Source of the DNA: an uncultured Bdellovibrio sp.
Lineage (GTDB): Bacteria > Bdellovibrionota > Bdellovibrionia > Bdellovibrionales > Bdellovibrionaceae
Assembly (NCBI GenBank): GCA_946480995.1
Contig: CAMLMF010000007.1
Location: 1 to 19,637, forward strand
Direction: 5' to 3'
DNA length: 19,637 bases
Shown here: one piece after another, positions 1-7,016 of the stretch
Position numbering within the stretch: position 1 is the stretch's first letter
Layout: each line of letters starts with the position of its first letter
The notes under the pieces: model-generated
Seen by the model: the letters and a program-made list of their open reading frames with translations, nothing else
Database searches by the model: none
Told to the model about the DNA's origin: nothing
Position numbers and translations under genes: made by a program

Positions 1-1437
1 GTTCGCCATCCCCTGCTGCAACTTTCCGGCAAACCGGTTGTTTCAAATACCGTGTTACTTGAAGGCCAAAAAAGTATTTTACTTTTAAGTGGACCGAATG
101 CCGGTGGTAAAACCGTTTTGCTTAAATCCATCGGTCTTGCCGCGCAAATGGCTCGCTGTGGATTGCCTGTGTGCGCCAGTGAGACTTCAAAAATTCCGTT
201 TTTCAAAGATGTTCTGATCGGCATCGGTGACGCGCAAAGTGTCGATGAAGAATTAAGTACCTTTGCGGCACATTTAAAAATTCTAGGGAAAGCCGCCAGC
301 CTAAAAGGTCGCAGCAATTTAATTTTGATCGACGAAATTTGTGGTTCCACAGATCCAGAAGAAGGCAGCGCTTTAGCCCGCAGCTTTATTGAAGCTTTTT
401 CTGGCAACGACGTCTTTGCCGTGGTGACTTCGCATTTAGGACCTTTAAAGTCCGGTTGGGATGACAGCAGTCGCGTACTGAACGGAAGTTTGGAATACGA
501 CTCTAAAACAGGTCGCCCGACATATCAGTTTATCGCCGGCATCCCAGGGGATTCCTTGGCGATTCAAACAGCCAAACGTGTTGGCGTCGCTCAATCCATC
601 GTGCAACGCGCTTTGGATGTCTTGGCACCAGCAACGCGTGCACGCCTTGAGGGCTTAGAACAAATTGAAAAACTAAAAGCGGATATTTCGTTGCTGCAAG
701 ATCACTTGCGCAAAGAAACCCATAAAGCGCTTGAGATGAAAAAGAAATACGAAGGCATGCTTGAGCAATTCAACAAAGACAAAGACGAGTGGCTGCAGCG
801 CACTTTGAAAAAAGCTGAGCGCAAAGTCGAAGAGGCCATTGCTCAAGCCAAGGTAACTGAAACCTTTAAACGCCATTCAGCTTTGCAAGATATTAAATAT
901 AAGCTGCCAGAAATTGTGAAAGCAAAACCGATCGTGCAAGCAGGACAACCTGAAAATGCCGAAGAGTTTGGCAAAAAGTTTCCACCAGGCTCTAAGGTCT
1001 TCGTGTCGTCTTTAAATCAAGACGGCATCATTCAAAGCACGCCCAATTCCAAAGGGGATGTGATGATTCTGTCCGGCTCTGTGCGTTTGCAAATGCATTG
1101 GCAAGATTTACGTCCGCCAGGCAAACCACAAAATCCAACCTCGCAGTTGGTACGCCAAGGGTCTTCATTTAGTGTCGCGTTAGCAGACGATGATCGCACC
1201 CTCGATTTGCGGGGTCGTACGGTCGAAGACGCGTTGTCAGAACTAGAAGTCGCTTTGGATAAAGCTTCCCATGCTCGCGAAGATCGTATGAAGATCATCC
1301 ACGGTCATGGCACTGAGGCTTTGAAGAAAGCTGTGCGCACTTATCTTTCGCGCTCGATCTATGTCAAAAAATGGAAAGCGGGATCACCGGAAGGTGGCGG
1401 CGATGGCATCACGTGGGTTGAACTCGGAGAAGCTTAA
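1..1437 (+). CDS. mutS2: Endonuclease MutS2, C-terminal part (gene runs off the left edge)
   Basis: The reading frame is open from base 1, so the N-terminal part lies outside the window; 478 residues are visible. A MutS-family ATPase comes first: an RHPLL motif at the very start, a Walker A GPNAGGKT at 91-114, a Walker B-like LILIDEICGSTDPEEG, and the VVTSHLGPLK stretch. A charged coiled-coil segment follows, and then a C-terminal Smr domain from LDLRG (1201-1215) with HGHGTE (1300-1317). ATPase plus coiled coil plus Smr is the MutS2 architecture, not MutS1. In other bacteria MutS2 acts on branched DNA to suppress recombination, or splits stalled, collided ribosomes; the sequence does not say which applies here. 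The usual HGxGTG of the Smr motif reads HGHGTE, a mild variation. The gene is followed 11 nt later by a membrane-protein gene on the same strand, so the two are probably co-transcribed. Confidence 0.93.
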   Translation, partial: VRHPLLQLSGKPVVSNTVLLEGQKSILLLSGPNAGGKTVLLKSIGLAAQMARCGLPVCASETSKIPFFKDVLIGIGDAQSVDEELSTFAAHLKILGKAASLKGRSNLILIDEICGSTDPEEGSALARSFIEAFSGNDVFAVVTSHLGPLKSGWDDSSRVLNGSLEYDSKTGRPTYQFIAGIPGDSLAIQTAKRVGVAQSIVQRALDVLAPATRARLEGLEQIEKLKADISLLQDHLRKETHKALEMKKKYEGMLEQFNKDKDEWLQRTLKKAERKVEEAIAQAKVTETFKRHSALQDIKYKLPEIVKAKPIVQAGQPENAEEFGKKFPPGSKVFVSSLNQDGIIQSTPNSKGDVMILSGSVRLQMHWQDLRPPGKPQNPTSQLVRQGSSFSVALADDDRTLDLRGRTVEDALSELEVALDKASHAREDRMKIIHGHGTEALKKAVRTYLSRSIYVKKWKAGSPEGGGDGITWVELGEA

Positions 1438-1448
1438 AGGAGTCTTAA

Positions 1449-2909
1449 GTGCAGCTCATGGATTATAATATCGCAAGCTGGGTGCTTTCTAAAACACTCA
1501 GCCTGTCTTACTTCGTGGCCTTCTTGTCTTTACTTCCGCAAGTCTTGGGTTTGTTCGGCTATCAAGGACTGCTTTCGATCGATCATCTTTTAAATATTCT
1601 TGATAAAGAAATGAAGTCGGAACGCTTTTACCATATGCCCTCCCTGTGTTGGTGTGCGTCTTCGGATATGTCCATCAAGGCGGTGTGCTTTGTTGGCATG
1701 ACGGCGGCTTCGTTGGCTTTTATGGGATTTAGCCAAAGCTTTATGTTGGCGATTTGTTTTGTGTGCTATTTGTCTTTCGTCAGCACAGGTCAGATCTTTT
1801 TAAATTATCAGTGGGACAATTTACTTTTAGAGTTTGGTTTCTTGGGCTTATTCTTTGCCCCGTGGACTTGGGAATGGATTCCTTTTGGCGCGCACATCCT
1901 GCATCCCGTGGTTTACTTTTTAGTTTTATTTTTACTATTTAAATTAATGTTTCTTTCAGGCGCGGCTAAGCTCGCTAATAAAGACACCTGCTGGAAAGAT
2001 ATGACCGCTCTGTCGTATCACTATTGGACTCAGCCCCTGCCAACGCCGCTGGCATATTTTGCAAGCAAGTTGCCTCTGCGCTTTCATCGCTTCAGCGCCC
2101 TGATGATGTTTTTTATTGAGCTGTGTGTGCCCTTTTTTATTTTTGTCCCAGGGAAGCTGCAAACTTTGGCGGTGATTTTATTGGTCACTTTGCAAGTTTT
2201 AATTATGCTGACGGGGAACTATGCCTTCTTTAATTTTTTAACATTAGGTCTGTGCTTAGCCGTTTTACCTGATTCGACCTGGGGCTTTAAGATCAATTGG
2301 TTGCAGCCATCGACATTGCCTGACTCCCTCGCAATCACGTTGGCCGTCTTTTTAGTGCCTCCCGCTTTATTTTGGCTTTACAAGACGGTGTTTGAAAAAA
2401 GCAAAGCCTTGGATTTTATGATGCCCTCTTTGCGCTTCTTTTATCCGTTCCGTATTTCAAATCCCTATGGACTTTTTGCGATCATGACACGCAGTCGTCC
2501 TGAATTGGTTTTAGAAGGCAGCAATGACGGAGTCACTTGGCAAGAATACGAATTCACCCACAAGGTGACTTCTTTGTCGCGTCGTCCGCCGGTGGTGGCC
2601 CCGCATCAGCCGCGCTTAGATTGGCAGATGTGGTTTGCGGCCCTTGAAACATTTAACGACAACTTGTGGTTGCAAAATCTTATTGCCCGTATCTTTCAAG
2701 AGTCGCCAGATGTTTTAATGTTATTCGCGAAAGATCCCTTTAATGGCAAAGCGCCTAAGTCATTACGAATCATGAAGTATCATTATTCGTTTTCAGACTG
2801 GAATGACATTGGCAGCAAAGGCCTGTGGTGGAAACGTGAATTAGCCGGGCCCTACAGTCCCATCTTCCATCGCGAATCGAGTGAAGATGAAAGTGCTCCC
2901 ATTGTCTAG
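1449..2909 (+). CDS. Lipase maturation factor (LMF1-like) family membrane protein
   Basis: A 486-residue polytopic membrane protein. Family features visible in order: many hydrophobic helices in the first about 320 residues, a WDNLLLEFGFLGLFF segment, TGNYAFFNFLTLGLCL, and a soluble C-terminal part with SNPYGLFAIMTRSRPELVLE, EGSNDGVTWQEYEF, RRPPVVAPHQPRLDWQMWFA and a GLWWKRE motif near the end. These match the lipase maturation factor family; vertebrate LMF1 helps lipases fold in the endoplasmic reticulum. The role of bacterial members is not settled; help with folding or export of envelope enzymes is inference. The GTG start at 1449 was chosen because AAGGAG at 1437-1442 lies 6 nt upstream; the ATG at 1458 would be 15 nt away. 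No convincing intrinsic terminator follows the stop codon. Confidence 0.85.
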   Translation: MQLMDYNIASWVLSKTLSLSYFVAFLSLLPQVLGLFGYQGLLSIDHLLNILDKEMKSERFYHMPSLCWCASSDMSIKAVCFVGMTAASLAFMGFSQSFMLAICFVCYLSFVSTGQIFLNYQWDNLLLEFGFLGLFFAPWTWEWIPFGAHILHPVVYFLVLFLLFKLMFLSGAAKLANKDTCWKDMTALSYHYWTQPLPTPLAYFASKLPLRFHRFSALMMFFIELCVPFFIFVPGKLQTLAVILLVTLQVLIMLTGNYAFFNFLTLGLCLAVLPDSTWGFKINWLQPSTLPDSLAITLAVFLVPPALFWLYKTVFEKSKALDFMMPSLRFFYPFRISNPYGLFAIMTRSRPELVLEGSNDGVTWQEYEFTHKVTSLSRRPPVVAPHQPRLDWQMWFAALETFNDNLWLQNLIARIFQESPDVLMLFAKDPFNGKAPKSLRIMKYHYSFSDWNDIGSKGLWWKRELAGPYSPIFHRESSEDESAPIV

Positions 2910-3218
2910 ACCTAGTGCCTGTCGATAGTGTTGCCGCTTTTTTACGCTTTCGTGCGCGCGATAGCGAGCGAAGCTAGACTTTAAACCTGAAGATAGACCA
3001 AGAAATTTCTCTGATCTGCAAAAATGATCTGAAAATCTTCGCTTTTATTCGCAAAAGACTGCATTTCGTATTTTATATTTTCAAATTTTTCGCAAAGACT
3101 TTCGACACTTTCAAAAAATGAACACTCCACAGAACATTTTATTTTTTCTCACTCTAAGAATACAAATAAGAATTCACCACTTAGCCTTGCTAGACCACAT
3201 CCGTTTCAGTTTAAAACC
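2910..3218. other. AT-rich intergenic region with short direct repeats
   Basis: No gene is supported here. The left part has a weak, imperfect GC-rich fold near 2945-2975 with no T tract. The middle holds two copies of TTCGCAAA(A)GACT at 3048-3060 and 3089-3100, 41 bp apart, and two copies of GATCTG at 3013 and 3026. Because a -24/-12 promoter lies just downstream, the 3048/3089 pair is well placed to be an activator site (inference). Confidence 0.5.
3048..3100 (+). repeat. Direct repeat pair, possible sigma-54 activator binding sites
   Basis: TTCGCAAAAGACT (3048-3060) and TTCGCAAAGACT (3089-3100) are near-identical. Their starts are 41 bp apart, close to four helical turns, and they end 120-160 bp upstream of the -24 element at 3221. 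Enhancer-binding proteins of sigma-54 usually bind in this range. The repeat is seen directly; the role is inferred. Confidence 0.4.
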
Positions 3219-3235
3219 TTGGCACCACTCTTGCC
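3201..3235 (+). promoter_or_regulatory. Sigma-54 (-24/-12) promoter of the 3264 lipoprotein gene
   Basis: TTGGCACCACTCTTGCC at 3219-3235 matches the -24/-12 consensus TGGCAC-N5-TTGC, with exactly 10 bases between the invariant GG (3221-3222) and GC (3233-3234). Transcription would begin near 3246, a few bases before the GGAGGA ribosome binding site at 3251-3256, leaving a very short leader. The word CCGTTTCAG (3201-3209) lies upstream and recurs at nearly the same distance before the next sigma-54 promoter. Confidence 0.78.
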
Positions 3236-3263
3236 TATACATGTGTGAGCGGAGGAATTTTTT

Positions 3264-4268
3264 GTGGGCAAGGTCATGCAGTGCGTATTATGTATCTCAT
3301 TATTATCGTTAACAGCGTGTAGCGATAAACTATTATTTAGCAGCATGAATCCCGATGCACAGGGTGTCGTGGATATTCCTACTCCTCCACCAATCATTCC
3401 TGATCCTGTAACACCAACTCCAGAACCTCCTGTGGTTCCACCACCAGCTCCTGCGCCAGTAAGTAAACTGTCTGACGGCGCTTGTGCGGGTGACTCTTCA
3501 ACGAATGTATTGTCGTGCTTAAAATGTAATGTCCCATTAAATCCACCAGCCCCACCGCAACTTTCGCAAAAAGGTTCAGCTCTTTTAGAAGGTATGGCGA
3601 TGTCTTGTGGCGTATTAAACAGCTCAGATCCAGCAGGCTATGTTCCACCAACACGTGCGCAATTGCTTGAGCGCATGAACAGATTATCACCTACTTTGTA
3701 TCCAGACACCGCAATGACTTCACAACAAGCCAGCGTCATCGCAGGCTTAATCAATCCAAATGATGCTTCTATGCGCAACCGTCTGTTCAGTGGTCTGTGG
3801 TATCAACCACCATATTCAGATGCTTTTGAAACTTATTTCGGCATTAGAAGCATCGAGGCTCGTTATTTCTTGTGTTATGGTTCTTCAGCGACGTTTGGCT
3901 TAAACACCAATACGTACATGCATTCAAAGGCTTATTTGGATTGTACATATAATGGTAACGGCTGCTCTGAAAGTTCATCTTACGTGGCTGCCAATGGATA
4001 CCGCGGCCAATTGCAAAATGCTTTGCGCGAATCGATTTCAAATCCTTATGTGGCGCCACCACCAACGCCATCGAAAGTTTGTACTTGGAAAAAATACGAA
4101 GGAAATGATCCTGTCGTTGCCCGCGCAAAAATCAACGAGTGGACAGCCGCTGGTTATAAAGTAGGTCTGTCTATCATTGAAGGCTCAGGAGCAGGTTACT
4201 GCGGAGTGAGCTTGCCAGACAGCTTGGTTGAAAAGACCGTGCATGTTGGAGCTTATATCTGTCAGTAA
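3264..4268 (+). CDS. Predicted lipoprotein with proline-rich linker and ten cysteines, function unknown
   Basis: The protein has 334 residues. A short signal peptide ends in the lipobox LTAC with the lipidated cysteine at residue 19, so it should be exported and membrane-anchored. Residues 39-65 are a proline-rich linker, typical of a tether that holds a domain away from the membrane. The mature part has ten further cysteines (74, 85, 88, 115, 204, 227, 234, 273, 313, 333), an even number compatible with disulfides in the periplasm or at the surface. I do not recognise a domain. A second proline stretch (APPPTP, about 264-269) separates the last 65 residues, so two globular parts are likely. 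The GTG start at 3264 is supported by GGAGGA at 3251-3256, 7 nt upstream. It is expected to be a single-gene unit, with a sigma-54 promoter before it and a strong terminator after it. Confidence 0.8.
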   Translation: MGKVMQCVLCISLLSLTACSDKLLFSSMNPDAQGVVDIPTPPPIIPDPVTPTPEPPVVPPPAPAPVSKLSDGACAGDSSTNVLSCLKCNVPLNPPAPPQLSQKGSALLEGMAMSCGVLNSSDPAGYVPPTRAQLLERMNRLSPTLYPDTAMTSQQASVIAGLINPNDASMRNRLFSGLWYQPPYSDAFETYFGIRSIEARYFLCYGSSATFGLNTNTYMHSKAYLDCTYNGNGCSESSSYVAANGYRGQLQNALRESISNPYVAPPPTPSKVCTWKKYEGNDPVVARAKINEWTAAGYKVGLSIIEGSGAGYCGVSLPDSLVEKTVHVGAYICQ

Positions 4269-4293
4269 TTTCTTAATTTAAATTTATTCTTTT

Positions 4294-4330
4294 AAAGCCC
4301 GAGCATCTGCTGGGGCTTTTTGTTTTTTTT
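4294..4330 (+). terminator. Intrinsic terminator after the 3264 lipoprotein gene
   Basis: AAAGCCC (4294-4300) pairs with GGGCTTT (from 4313), with an inner AGCA/TGCT stem in the loop, followed by a long T-rich tail up to 4330. This is a textbook Rho-independent terminator on the plus strand. Confidence 0.88.
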
Positions 4331-4458
4331 GCGCCACTCACCACCCCACCGTCAAGCGCACTTGGATCATGCTAGCAAGTTCGACGCTTCACTTTAAGAT
4401 CGTCTCAGAGAGAGAAAAAAACGACCTGCAAGCCTTTGAAAGCACTCACCTATTTACG

Positions 4459-4492
4459 CCGTTTCAGAGTGAACTATGGCATCGCTTTTGCT
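4459..4492 (+). promoter_or_regulatory. Sigma-54 (-24/-12) promoter of the 4518 lipoprotein gene
   Basis: TGGCATCGCTTTTGCT at 4477-4492 fits the -24/-12 consensus, with 10 bases between GG (4478-4479) and GC (4490-4491). The predicted transcription start is near 4503, just before the AGGGGG ribosome binding site. CCGTTTCAG at 4459-4467 precedes it, as in the promoter at 3219. The site overlaps an in-frame upstream ATG at 4476, which therefore cannot be the translation start if this promoter is used. Confidence 0.72.
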
Positions 4493-4517
4493 TTATAGTC
4501 TGGCATCAGGGGGCTTT

Positions 4518-5249
4518 ATGAAAGCGCAAAATATCTTCTCAACACTTTTAGTACTTGGCTCTGTAGCTTTGCTCACGGCTTGTAACGCAAGTAATGTGCA
4601 AGGATCACTAGATAGCTCAAGCCAAGTTGATTTGTCGTCAAATAAAGCCATCTCTTATTGCAATCAGGCGTCTAACAGCGACATCACAGCCAATTTAAAA
4701 GTCTATGTCGACAGCAACAATGTCGTAAAATCGAACTATATGTATGTTCGACTTTCAGCTTTGCCTGCAAACTTTGAAAGTGGTGGGTCTTATATTTCGA
4801 TGTGGAGATGGCTTGCCACTTCATCAGGACAAACATACTTAGACAATACGGTTTTAACCGCAGCCTTGGTCAATAAATCCGGCACTTTGTTAACAGATTG
4901 GAAAAGCTCTTTACGTTGGAGCGAGTTGCAAGCCCTGGCATCGAGCTTAGGCTATACTGACGCAAAAACTTTCTTTAACAACGTCAATATCCTGGTGGAT
5001 TTAAGAGACGCTGAAGGCGTTTACGATGTTCTTAAGTTCTCTGTGTACGATGCAACGACAAACAAAGCGACCAGCCAAGCGGATGCACTTTTACCGATGT
5101 TCTATGCAAATCCAGCCCAGTACGCTGTTGAAGCCGACGGACAAGCGCGTGCGAGTGTCTTAAAGAACTTGCATCCGTTTAAAAATCTAAGCTTAACCTC
5201 AGAAGACGCTTACAAATCAACGGCGACAAGCTTGTGCTTTAATAACTAA
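4518..5249 (+). CDS. Predicted lipoprotein, function unknown
   Basis: The protein has 243 residues. The signal peptide MKAQNIFSTLLVLGSVALLT ends at a lipobox with the lipidated cysteine at residue 22. The mature protein is rich in Ser, Asn and Asp and has only two further cysteines, C48 and C240, near its two ends, a likely disulfide. I recognise no domain. The ATG at 4518 was chosen over the in-frame ATG at 4476 because the latter lies inside the -24/-12 promoter, lacks a ribosome binding site and would bury the signal peptide; AGGGGG at 4509-4514 precedes 4518 at a short distance. It probably shares regulation with the lipoprotein gene upstream, as both have sigma-54 promoters with the same upstream word. 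It ends 6 bp before the end of a convergent gene; both stop codons lie within the palindrome 5246-5259. Confidence 0.78.
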   Translation: MKAQNIFSTLLVLGSVALLTACNASNVQGSLDSSSQVDLSSNKAISYCNQASNSDITANLKVYVDSNNVVKSNYMYVRLSALPANFESGGSYISMWRWLATSSGQTYLDNTVLTAALVNKSGTLLTDWKSSLRWSELQALASSLGYTDAKTFFNNVNILVDLRDAEGVYDVLKFSVYDATTNKATSQADALLPMFYANPAQYAVEADGQARASVLKNLHPFKNLSLTSEDAYKSTATSLCFNN

Positions 5250-5255
5250 AAAATT

Positions 5256-6122
5256 TTAGTGGGCCGATTCTTGACTTACTTCTTCTGCCTGCAAGTTTTC
5301 ACCCTGACGATAACGATCCACTAAAGTGCGATCCGTGGTCGGAAATGAAAACAAAAGCGAGTGCACGTTCGAATCACTGTCTTCTTGAGTGACTGCGATA
5401 TAAGCCAAATCTTTCGCCGTTTCATGATCCGGAAATTCTTTAATAAAACTTACTAAAATATTTCCATCTAAATCATTTTTGCGCCAGATTTCGTCGGCAT
5501 TTTCGATCGTGTCTTCACGCAGTTCTGCGAACTCTTGAAATTTTTCTTGTGCGATATCTTTTTCGCCACGCACTTTTAGCATGGCCAAGTAAAGACCCAT
5601 CGCTAAAGGATCGCCTTCCCCCAAGGCATCGCCATCGATTGCTGCGACAGAAACTTCTTCATAAGTTTTGTCATAAACCAATTCACCACGCTGATAGTTT
5701 TGCCATACGCGGCTGTCTTTGGTTGGGAAGTGGATAAATACAAACGTCGGATATTCGTCTTCTGAAGACACATAGGCTACAGCCACATAGGTGAAACTGT
5801 CAGGACCTTCTTCAAAAGCTTTAATGAAATGGTAAATGGCATAGTCGCCAATGGTTTTATCATCCATCCACACTTCATCGGGTTCGTCTAAAGTGGCCTC
5901 AAGAAAATGCTCGCGACTGATTTGTTCTTCATCGCTGAAGTCCTCAGGGGCACGCAGAGCTTGATATTCTCCTTCAAGCTTATCAATGGCTTCGGCAAAG
6001 TACCCAAACAGTTCCTTTTCTGTTTCGAATATAAGGCCGGCCGATTCGTCGACAACGATATATTCCTTTTCAGAAGAAGCACTGGTTTTTTTTGTTTTTG
6101 CACGGGACTTTGTTTTCGCCAT
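5256..6122 (-). CDS. Acidic protein with a tandem internal repeat, possibly PBECR2-like
   Basis: The protein has 288 residues, a basic Lys/Ser/Thr-rich N-terminus (1-20) and a strongly acidic body. It has no signal peptide or membrane helix, so it is probably cytoplasmic. It contains two related units: residues about 79-147 (DEPDEVW, then FIKAF, YVAVAYV, FIHFPTKDSRVW, YQRGE) and about 207-275 (ENADEIW, then FIKEF, YIAVTQE, LFSFPTTDRTLVD, YRQGE). The DEVW/DEIW-FIK-YVAV-F.FPT-RGE pattern recalls the PBECR2 fold of phage-associated nuclease/toxin-like domains, but this is from memory and unconfirmed. I see no obvious catalytic His or other nuclease signature, so a structural or binding role is as likely. 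A putative sigma-70 promoter with an inverted repeat in its spacer lies upstream at 6148-6176. Only a weak GAGG precedes the ATG. Confidence 0.65.
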   Translation of the reverse strand: MAKTKSRAKTKKTSASSEKEYIVVDESAGLIFETEKELFGYFAEAIDKLEGEYQALRAPEDFSDEEQISREHFLEATLDEPDEVWMDDKTIGDYAIYHFIKAFEEGPDSFTYVAVAYVSSEDEYPTFVFIHFPTKDSRVWQNYQRGELVYDKTYEEVSVAAIDGDALGEGDPLAMGLYLAMLKVRGEKDIAQEKFQEFAELREDTIENADEIWRKNDLDGNILVSFIKEFPDHETAKDLAYIAVTQEDSDSNVHSLLFSFPTTDRTLVDRYRQGENLQAEEVSQESAH

Positions 6123-6147
6123 ATTTATCGCAACCTCGCAGTCTTTT

Positions 6148-6176
6148 ATTATCGAGACATTCTCGACTCACAACAA
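6148..6176 (-). promoter_or_regulatory. Sigma-70-like promoter with operator-like palindrome in its spacer
   Basis: On the minus strand, TTGTTG (6176-6171) and GATAAT (6153-6148) are separated by exactly 17 bp. The predicted start near 6141 gives a leader of about 19 nt for the gene starting at 6122. A perfect inverted repeat TCGAGA-CAT-TCTCGA at 6152-6166 fills the spacer and touches the -10 box, where a repressor would block polymerase. The -35 match is weak (3/6). Confidence 0.5.
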
Positions 6177-6289
6177 CTAGAAAAACACAGCCACACGACA
6201 AGGCTCGTCATTGACTCATTTTTGGCCTTGCAACAAATCCATTTATTACTCACCATTTGATTAAAGCAGTCGCAACAGGAGGCGCTCTC

Positions 6290-6607
6290 TTGGTCGATAT
6301 CGAAGAGACGAGTTTGGAAAAAATGGAAGCGTTGCTGTCCCATTCCGCAATGGGCGTGCATGTTCTTTTTGACAATAAATCCATCGCTGACGTCCTGAAA
6401 GAGGTCTCAGACGACAAGGACTTCTATAGTTTTGACAAAATGAAGAAGGTCCAAGACGTCATGACGGCTTTGATCGCAAAACGGACTTACTTTGAAAAGA
6501 TGGCTTACCTGCAAGCTTTAGAGCCTGAGTCCTACCAAATGCTTGTTCGCGCTTACTTCCACATCGTGGAAAACACCGTGCGCGCCAATAACGAGCATAA
6601 GCACTAG
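6290..6607 (+). CDS. Small predicted helical cytoplasmic protein, function unknown
   Basis: The protein has 105 residues and neither signal peptide nor membrane helix. The composition (many Lys, Glu, Met, Ala and Val, no proline until near residue 80) suggests a mostly alpha-helical fold. I do not recognise the family. The TTG start at 6290 was chosen because a perfect AGGAGG at 6277-6282 lies 7 nt upstream; the frame is open upstream to another TTG at 6257, but that start would put the ribosome binding site inside the coding region. It is transcribed divergently from the repeat protein at 5256-6122. No confident promoter was found in 6180-6276. Confidence 0.7.
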   Translation: MVDIEETSLEKMEALLSHSAMGVHVLFDNKSIADVLKEVSDDKDFYSFDKMKKVQDVMTALIAKRTYFEKMAYLQALEPESYQMLVRAYFHIVENTVRANNEHKH

Positions 6608-6642
6608 TCCAGTCAAACTCCCATTGCGAGGCGCGTTGCAAT

Positions 6643-6669
6643 TAAGCGTTTCGCAAAATAAGCCGATAA
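6643..6669 (+). promoter_or_regulatory. Sigma-28 (FliA)-like promoter, possibly giving a leaderless mRNA
   Basis: TAAG (6643-6646), exactly 15 bases, then GCCGATAA (6662-6669) matches the FliA consensus TAAA-N15-GCCGATAA at 11 of 12 positions. Transcription would begin about 7 bases past the -10 box, at 6676-6677, which is the ATG of the next gene. A weaker sigma-70 reading (TTAAGC-N17-GATAAA) predicts the same start. Confidence 0.5.
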
Positions 6670-6676
6670 ATTGTCC

Positions 6677-6985
6677 ATGCAACGATGGTTCGCTTGGATC
6701 AGTTTTTTTATTCTATGCACTCCCGCACTGAGCTTCGCTGAGTATCGCGTTTTCGTTTTAAAAATCTCGAAAAGAGCTGCCGACCCCAAAGTTCCATCAC
6801 AGGACTTTCGCCTGGTTGAAAGCACTCTGGATCCCGAACAGTATCGTTACTTTTATCCGGTTGCCATGGACGAAGACATCACCTACATCGAGACGTGGCG
6901 CTGCTATGGGCGCACTGACGGCTTTAAGCCTCATTGTCCCAACCCTAAAGCCCAGATTCCCGCGCCAGAGGCCGCAGCCCCTTAG
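6677..6985 (+). CDS. Small exported protein, function unknown
   Basis: The protein has 102 residues. A clear Sec signal peptide (hydrophobic run WFAWISFFILCTPALSFA) probably gives cleavage before EYRVF, leaving a mature periplasmic protein of about 80 residues. The mature part has a Tyr/Phe-rich centre (PEQYRYFYPV) and ETWRCYGRTD, and ends in a Pro/Ala tail. There is no lipobox and no domain I recognise. The ATG at 6677 was chosen; an in-frame TTG at 6671 is possible but neither has a ribosome binding site. A sigma-28-like promoter places the transcript start at this ATG, consistent with leaderless translation. It lies 31 bp upstream of the coiled-coil gene at 7017. Confidence 0.7.
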   Translation: MQRWFAWISFFILCTPALSFAEYRVFVLKISKRAADPKVPSQDFRLVESTLDPEQYRYFYPVAMDEDITYIETWRCYGRTDGFKPHCPNPKAQIPAPEAAAP

Positions 6986-7001
6986 TCAGTCCGTCTTATT
7001 C

Positions 7002-7010
7002 TGATACACT
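7002..7010 (+). promoter_or_regulatory. Extended -10 promoter, predicted leaderless start for the 7017 gene
   Basis: TG-A-TACACT at 7002-7010 fits an extended -10 element (TGnTATAAT, hexamer 4/6). The expected start, 7 bases past the hexamer, is 7017, the A of the ATG. No good -35 is seen, as is common for extended -10 promoters. The gene has no properly spaced ribosome binding site. Confidence 0.4.
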
Positions 7011-7016
7011 GGGATC

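Noticed and set aside
2055..2070. TGGCATATTTTGCA, looking like another -24/-12 promoter
   Set aside because: GG and GC are only 8 bases apart instead of 10, and the site lies within a coding region far from any start.
4476..4517. Upstream ATG extending the second lipoprotein by 14 residues
   Set aside because: It overlaps the -24/-12 promoter, lacks a ribosome binding site and would spoil the signal peptide.
5246..5259. CTAAAA-AA-TTTTAG as a bidirectional terminator
   Set aside because: The stem is all A-T apart from its outermost pair and too weak; it merely contains the two convergent stop codons.
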